From CAYVMN01 sp964452575 (GTDB lineage Bacteria > Desulfobacterota > DSM-4660 > Desulfatiglandales > Desulfatiglandaceae): a DNA stretch of 9,942 nucleotides. Position numbers and translations under genes: made by a program. Shown in pieces: positions 6,830 to 9,942 of this stretch; position 1 is the first letter of the stretch; the number at the start of each line of letters is the position of its first letter. The stretch covers positions 1 to 9,942 of the forward strand of contig CAYVMN010000171.1 of the NCBI GenBank assembly GCA_964452575.1, written 5' to 3'. The notes below the pieces were generated by a model. The model ran no database searches. It was not told the DNA's origin and worked only from the letters and a program-made list of their open reading frames with translations.

Positions 6830-8547
6830 AAAAGGTCCCCAACAGAAACTCACCTCCCTGTACCCTGTTGCGCGAATCCTTCCGGCAGGATGGACGAGTC
6901 AGGAAACGCACCATCACCAACCTCTCCGCATGGCCTGCTCATCTGGTGGAAGGATTGAGTCTCCTGCTCAAGGGGGGCGTGGTTGTAGACAGTCTCGAAG
7001 AGACTTTTGATGTGGTACGCAGCCTTCCTCATGGGCATGTGGCTGCTGTTCTGGGGAGTCTGCGCCGAGTGGGTCTTGATCAAATCATTGGGAACAAAGG
7101 CTGTCGGGAGCATGCCCTCAGTGTGGCCATGATTGTCGCTCGGTTGATTGATCCGCAGTCGAAACTTGCAACTGCCCGAGGGCTTGGTAACGAGACCATG
7201 TTTAGCAGTCTGGGTGAGATGCTTGGGGTGGTATCGGCCGATGAAAATGAACTGTACAGCGCGATGGACTGGTTGGTGGAGCGTCAAGAACGTATTGAAG
7301 CTAAGCTTGCAGCGCGCCATTTGGAGAATGGGTCCCTCGTGCTCTATGATGTCACTTCCACCTATTTTGAGGGGCGAACCTGCCCTCTGGCCAAGCTGGG
7401 CCACAACCGCGATGGAAAGAAGGGCAAGCTGCAAATCGTCTTTGGGCTTTTGTGTACTGCGCAGGGGTGTCCTGTGGCGGTAGGTGTGTTTTCTGGAGAT
7501 ACGGGTGATCCCTCCACTCTTGAGGGGGAGATCACGAAGATCCGGGACCGCTTTGGGATTGAACAGGTTGTTATTGTGGGTGACCGAGGACTGATTACAA
7601 AGTCTCGTATTCGGCAAGATCTGCGACCGGTCGAGGGCCTTGAATGGATAACGGCGCTTCGTGCAGCCCAGATCCGCAAACTCCTGGATAGTGGTTCGTT
7701 TCAACTTTCCTTGTTTGACCAGCAAGATCTTGCTGGGATCATGCATCCTGACTATCCAGGGGAACGATTGGTGATATGCCGAAACCCGGTGCTTGCCCAG
7801 GAAAGGGCGAGAAAGCGCGAAGACCTTCTTAAGGCCACGGAAGAGGAATTGCAAAGGATTGTGCAGGCCACCTCTCGGGCCAAGCGTAGGCTGAAAGGCA
7901 AAGAGAAGATTGCTCTCAAAGTGGGCAGGGTGATTAATAGGTTCAAGATGGCCAAGCATTTTCATCTCACCATCGGCGAAGGGAAATTCTCCTATCACCG
8001 CAAGGAAAACCTGATTGCAAAAGAAGCTGCACTGGACGGCATTTACGTGATTCGTACAAGCCTCACATCAGACAAATTCCAGGCCCAGGGGGTGGTGCAA
8101 GCCTACAAACAGCTTTCTGTTGTGGAGCGAGCATTTCGAAGTTTCAAGTCCATTGATCTCAAGGTTCGACCGATTCACCACCGCCTGGAAAGAAGGGTTC
8201 GTGCCCACGTGTTTCTGTGTATGCTGGCCTACTACGTGCAATGGCATATGCGGCGAGCCCTGGCACCGATCCTCTTCGACGATGATGATCCCGAAGGTGC
8301 ACAAGCTCAACGCACCTCGATCGTAGCGCCTGCGCAACGTTCTGATTCAGCCAAAGAAAAGGCAAAACGGAAACGGACCAAAGACGACCTTCCGGTACAC
8401 AGCTTCCAGACACTACTCGAAGACCTGGCCACGATCTGCAAGGAAACAATTCAACCCAGGTTGCCCGATGCTCCAGCGTTTGAAAAAGTAACTATCCCGA
8501 CACCTTTGCAGCAAAGGGCACTGCAATTGTTGCGGGTGAAGCCCTAA
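6820..8547 (+). CDS. IS1634-family DDE transposase
   Basis: The enzyme that cuts and joins the ends of the surrounding element. The N-terminus (MYIEKVPNRNSPP, then LLRESFRQDGRVRKRTITNLS) is the characteristic start of IS1634-type transposases, which supports the ATG at 6820 despite the lack of a ribosome binding site. Likely catalytic residues in 575 codons: Asp177 (LYDVTSTYFEG), Asp255 (VIVGDRGLI) and Glu436 (YKQLSVVERAFRSFK), the last within the family's C-terminal E/K signature with Lys443. A Lys/Arg-rich helical stretch (about 328-366) lies in the insertion between the second Asp and the Glu. No stop or frameshift is seen, so it looks functional. Codon use and base composition are not strikingly different from the neighbours. 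Confidence 0.95.
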   Translation: MYIEKVPNRNSPPCTLLRESFRQDGRVRKRTITNLSAWPAHLVEGLSLLLKGGVVVDSLEETFDVVRSLPHGHVAAVLGSLRRVGLDQIIGNKGCREHALSVAMIVARLIDPQSKLATARGLGNETMFSSLGEMLGVVSADENELYSAMDWLVERQERIEAKLAARHLENGSLVLYDVTSTYFEGRTCPLAKLGHNRDGKKGKLQIVFGLLCTAQGCPVAVGVFSGDTGDPSTLEGEITKIRDRFGIEQVVIVGDRGLITKSRIRQDLRPVEGLEWITALRAAQIRKLLDSGSFQLSLFDQQDLAGIMHPDYPGERLVICRNPVLAQERARKREDLLKATEEELQRIVQATSRAKRRLKGKEKIALKVGRVINRFKMAKHFHLTIGEGKFSYHRKENLIAKEAALDGIYVIRTSLTSDKFQAQGVVQAYKQLSVVERAFRSFKSIDLKVRPIHHRLERRVRAHVFLCMLAYYVQWHMRRALAPILFDDDDPEGAQAQRTSIVAPAQRSDSAKEKAKRKRTKDDLPVHSFQTLLEDLATICKETIQPRLPDAPAFEKVTIPTPLQQRALQLLRVKP

Positions 8548-8595
8548 TGTACCCAGTACGTCTACCATAAAAAAAGAAATTGACCAATAAAATCA

Positions 8596-8627
8596 CTAAG
8601 TTCCAATTTTCTTCTTCAGGAACTTAG
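8596..8627. repeat. Palindromic hairpin at the IS right end
   Basis: CTAAGTTCC (8596-8604) and GGAACTTAG (8619-8627) form a 9-bp stem around a 14-nt loop. The outer arm is the IS terminal repeat itself, so the right end has a second, inward copy that the left end lacks. It lies between the converging transposase and S23 genes and could also weaken read-through, but no T-run follows it. Confidence 0.6.
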
Positions 8628-8628
8628 G
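8617..8628 (-). repeat. Right terminal inverted repeat of the IS
   Basis: CCTAAGTTCCTG on the minus strand, the partner of 6673-6684. Confidence 0.75.
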
Positions 8629-8634
8629 TTTAAT
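8629..8634. repeat. Right target-site duplication of the insertion sequence
   Basis: TTTAAT, identical to 6667-6672. It overlaps the edge of the neighbouring S23 element. Confidence 0.75.
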
Positions 8635-8647
8635 AATTTGGACCTGT

Positions 8648-8682
8648 GCGGTTAGCTTTTAGCCATTAGCGGTTAGCTTTTG
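8648..8682 (+). repeat. Left heptad-repeat arm (GCNNTTA units)
   Basis: Five adjacent 7-base units starting at 8648, 8655, 8662, 8669 and 8676: GCGGTTA, GCTTTTA, GCCATTA, GCGGTTA and a final GCTTTTG. The S23 gene's stop codon (8661-8659, minus strand) lies inside the second unit. Confidence 0.8.
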
Positions 8683-9018
8683 GATAAAACTGTTCAACAT
8701 CCTCTTTACCTCATTGACCTGTTGATTAAGTTCTCTATATGTCTCATCACCTAGATAATTGAGATCGCGGGCTAGAAGCAGCTGATATTCCACCTCGCTT
8801 GCAGATCAGGCGGCGATGCCCATAAACCTGGCAAGTTCTCGCTCGCTATCTCTTCCGCAACCTTCCGCGATGTTCATTGGAACGGATGCCGCAGCCCTGC
8901 GTAGCTGAACCGTAAGTCCAAATCGTTCATCAGAAGCAAAATCCTCTGTGCTTTCATAGATCTGTAATGCAAGACGATGGGCTTTCTCCCATACCTTAAG
9001 TTCCCGAAAATCTCTCAT
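8659..9018 (-). pseudogene. Four-helix-bundle (23S rRNA IVS / S23-type) protein gene, split by an in-frame TGA
   Basis: Residues 1-70 run from ATG 9018-9016 to a TGA at 8808-8806: MRDFRELKVWEKAHRLALQI, then DERFGLTVQLRRAAASVPMNIAEGCGR, then RELARFMGIAA. This is the N-terminal half of the PF05635/TIGR02436-like family. The same frame continues past the TGA with SASEVEYQLLLARDLNYL and on to KRMLNSFIQKLTANG, ending at TAA 8661-8659. The total is 119 codons including the TGA, the normal length. The family usually has Gly where the TGA is, so GGA to TGA is the simplest change. A purine-rich site (AGGGGG) precedes the ATG. The protein folds as a helical bundle; its role in IVS elements is unknown, and the related Avd serves diversity-generating retroelements. 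It is either a fresh pseudogene or read through. Confidence 0.85.
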
Positions 9019-9028
9019 TTTCCCCCTT

Positions 9029-9063
9029 TTAACGCTAACGGCTTACCGCTAATAGCTAACCGC
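9029..9063 (-). repeat. Right heptad-repeat arm (GCNNTTA units)
   Basis: Read on the minus strand from 9063: GCGGTTA, GCTATTA, GCGGTAA, GCCGTTA and a decayed GCGTTAA. Same period and unit type as the left arm, in inverse orientation, ending 10 bases before the S23 start codon. Confidence 0.8.
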
Positions 9064-9079
9064 ACAGGTCAAATAATTT

Positions 9080-9206
9080 CATCCGGTAAGAGTTCCGTTT
9101 CTTAAGTTATTAATTTTTTATCATGAAGGGCCTGTTTGTCAAGGCGGATATTAAGGTAAAGTGGGTTCGCAATCCCTAATCATCTCCCTACCAGCGCCAC
9201 CACAAC
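9080..9206. other. Intergenic stretch with no gene recognised
   Basis: Between the S23 element and the 82-bp repeat. A weak promoter-like pair on the plus strand (TTGTCA at 9136-9141 and TAAAGT at 9157-9162, spacer only 15) could serve ligA but is not convincing. GGAAC-type sequence near 9092 resembles the outer flank on the other side of the S23 element. Nothing else was seen. Confidence 0.4.
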
Positions 9207-9288
9207 AGAAAGGCCGTACGAGAATTTCTTGAAGTGGTGCAGTGCCTCCATTTCTGGACTCCCCTTTCGCTGGAGTAACGGCCTTTCT
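9207..9288. repeat. 82-bp structured repeat, degenerate dRS3/REP-like
   Basis: Perfect 11-bp outer arms AGAAAGGCCGT (9207-9217) and ACGGCCTTTCT (9278-9288). Inside are two smaller hairpins: GAAGTGG/CCATTTC (with G-T pairs; about 9231-9254) and ACTCC/GGAGT (9258-9262 and 9272-9276). On the minus strand, ACTCC-AGCGAAAGG-GGAGTCCAG closely follows the common intergenic repeat ATTCCC-GCGAAAGC-GGGAATCCAG (dRS3-like in Neisseria and found in many other genomes). It lies about 100 bp before ligA and could be copied passively or act in the RNA. Confidence 0.6.
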
Positions 9289-9387
9289 CTCCATCCCAAA
9301 CGGGGGATGTGACAAAATACTCTCGATCTGGCGGATTTTCTGGTAAAATGCCATATGAATAAGACCTTAACGAGGATACATGACGTC

Positions 9388-9942
9388 ATGACCGAGGCAG
9401 ACCAAGAGGTGCTGGACAGGGTGAACCAACTCCGGGAGCAGGTCAATTACCACAACTATCGCTACTATGTCCTGGATAGCCCGGAGATCTCCGACGCGGA
9501 ATACGATCGGCTCTTTGATGAGCTTTCGGCCCTCGAGGGGCGATATCCTGGGTTGGTCACACCGGACTCCCCGACCCAGAGGGTGGGCGCGGCTCCCTTA
9601 GAGGAATTCTCCACGGTGAGACACGCCCTTCCCATGCTCAGCCTGGGCAAGGCCACCTCCGAGGCTGAATTCCTCGACTTCCATCGAAGGGTGAAAGACC
9701 TCACAAAGGTGAAGGACGAGGACATAAAATATACGGTAGAGCCGAAATTTGATGGACTGGCGGTGGAGCTTGTCTATACCACCGGGGTCTTTGCCTTGGG
9801 TTCTACCAGGGGCGATGGTCTTGTGGGGGAGGATGTGACCCAGAATCTCCGAACCATTAAGTCCATCCCTTTGCGGCTCATGGGCAAGTCCGCTCCGGAG
9901 TTACTGGAGGTGCGGGGCGAGGTCATCATGAATAAGGAGGAT
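9388..9942 (+). CDS. ligA: NAD-dependent DNA ligase, N-terminal part (runs off the window)
   Basis: Seals nicks in duplex DNA using NAD+ in replication and repair. The 185 visible codons cover domain Ia (NYHNYRYYVLDSPEISDAEYD, the NMN-binding region) and the first part of the nucleotidyltransferase domain. The adenylation motif KxDG is present as EPKFDGLAVEL (catalytic Lys about residue 119), with Phe in place of the more common Ile or Leu. STRGDGLVGEDVTQNLRTI follows as expected. The start is ambiguous. ATG 9388 gives an N-terminus like other LigA proteins but its nearest GAGG is 12 bases away; an in-frame ATG at 9355 would add 11 residues and has no clear ribosome binding site. It is the first plus-strand housekeeping gene in the window, divergent from serA. 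Confidence 0.96.
   Translation, partial: MTEADQEVLDRVNQLREQVNYHNYRYYVLDSPEISDAEYDRLFDELSALEGRYPGLVTPDSPTQRVGAAPLEEFSTVRHALPMLSLGKATSEAEFLDFHRRVKDLTKVKDEDIKYTVEPKFDGLAVELVYTTGVFALGSTRGDGLVGEDVTQNLRTIKSIPLRLMGKSAPELLEVRGEVIMNKED

Larger units (their letters stand above)
6673..8628 (+). mobile_element. IS1634-family insertion sequence, complete
   Basis: A 1,956-bp element. The left end CCGAAGTTCCTG (6673-6684) and the right end, read inward on the minus strand, CCTAAGTTCCTG (8628-8617) agree at 11 of 12 bases. Similarity continues past this with a gap: both sides go on to GAAAAT. Exact TTTAAT copies flank it at 6667-6672 and 8629-8634, as expected for a 6-bp target duplication. It carries one long transposase gene and has a length usual for the family. 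The near-perfect ends, duplication and open reading frame suggest a fairly recent and possibly active insertion. The family name comes from the transposase sequence; the boundaries are my own reading. Confidence 0.85.
8632..9079 (-). mobile_element. IVS-like element: S23 gene inside inverted heptad-repeat arms
   Basis: About 450 bp with a symmetric layout. At each edge is AATAATTT (8632-8639 and 9072-9079, same orientation), then a perfect 17-bp inverted repeat GACCTGTGCGGTTAGCT (8641-8657; its complement at 9054-9070), then further heptad repeats, then the four-helix-bundle gene filling the interior. Known 23S rRNA intervening sequences have this form: inverted ends that pair into a long stem, some carrying this protein. 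Here there is no rRNA on either side, so the unit sits in an ordinary intergenic space. AATAATTT is nearly self-complementary, so it could be a target duplication or part of the inverted arm. Mobility is inference. Confidence 0.65.

Noticed and set aside
6850..7998. Long open frame (382 codons) on the minus strand opposite the transposase gene
   Set aside because: It lies wholly antisense to a clear DDE transposase, has no recognisable family pattern and looks like a shadow of the coding strand's codon bias.
8806..8808. Selenocysteine reading of the TGA in the S23 gene
   Set aside because: The family has no known selenoprotein members, the usual residue there is Gly rather than Cys, and no clear SECIS-type hairpin was seen directly 3' of the TGA. 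Kept only as a low-probability option under findings.
8648..9063. Heptad arrays as a CRISPR-like or iteron array
   Set aside because: Units are 7 bases with no spacers, and the two arrays are inverted around a gene. No cas or rep gene is present.
8632..9079. Diversity-generating retroelement, because the bundle protein is related to Avd
   Set aside because: No reverse transcriptase, template repeat or variable repeat is visible in the window.
8632..9079. True 23S rRNA intervening sequence
   Set aside because: No 23S rRNA sequence is found on either side; the flanks lead to an insertion sequence and to ligA.

Overview
The window looks chromosomal and bacterial. It most resembles a Desulfobacterota (former Deltaproteobacteria) or a related Gram-negative lineage. 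Reasons: the order ispE, tRNA-Gln, prs, rplY (long Ctc/TL5 type), then probably pth; a DUF1844 gene beside an HtrA protease; and a long 526-residue SerA. I place it by protein character and gene order only, not by a search.

Positions 1-6472 hold a long run of housekeeping genes, all on the minus strand. In transcription order they are serA (serine synthesis), a DUF1844 gene, a periplasmic HtrA/Deg protease with two PDZ domains, ispE (isoprenoid precursors), tRNA-Gln(TTG), prs (PRPP synthesis), rplY (ribosomal protein L25) and the first five codons of a further gene, probably pth. Gaps are short (23-107 nt) and I saw no convincing terminator in them, so the genes may share transcripts.

Positions 6473-6672 are the serA upstream region, with two inverted-repeat structures. 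Positions 6673-8628 are a complete IS1634-family insertion sequence of 1,956 bp. It has 12-bp ends with one mismatch, a 6-bp target duplication TTTAAT on each side, and an apparently intact 575-residue DDE transposase with a good promoter that may give a leaderless mRNA.

Positions 8632-9079 form a second, different element that abuts the IS. It is a gene for a four-helix-bundle protein of the 23S rRNA intervening-sequence (S23/IVP, PF05635-like) family, enclosed by inverted arms made of heptad repeats (GCNNTTA) and flanked by a candidate 8-bp duplication AATAATTT. No rRNA is present. The gene carries one in-frame TGA at 8806-8808, after which the family sequence resumes in the same frame. This is the most interesting part of the window.

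Positions 9207-9288 hold an 82-bp structured repeat resembling a degenerate copy of the widespread dRS3/REP-like intergenic repeat. Positions 9388-9942 are the first 185 codons of ligA (NAD-dependent DNA ligase) on the plus strand. The serA-ligA interval has therefore collected at least three repeat or mobile elements between two housekeeping regions that otherwise look undisturbed.
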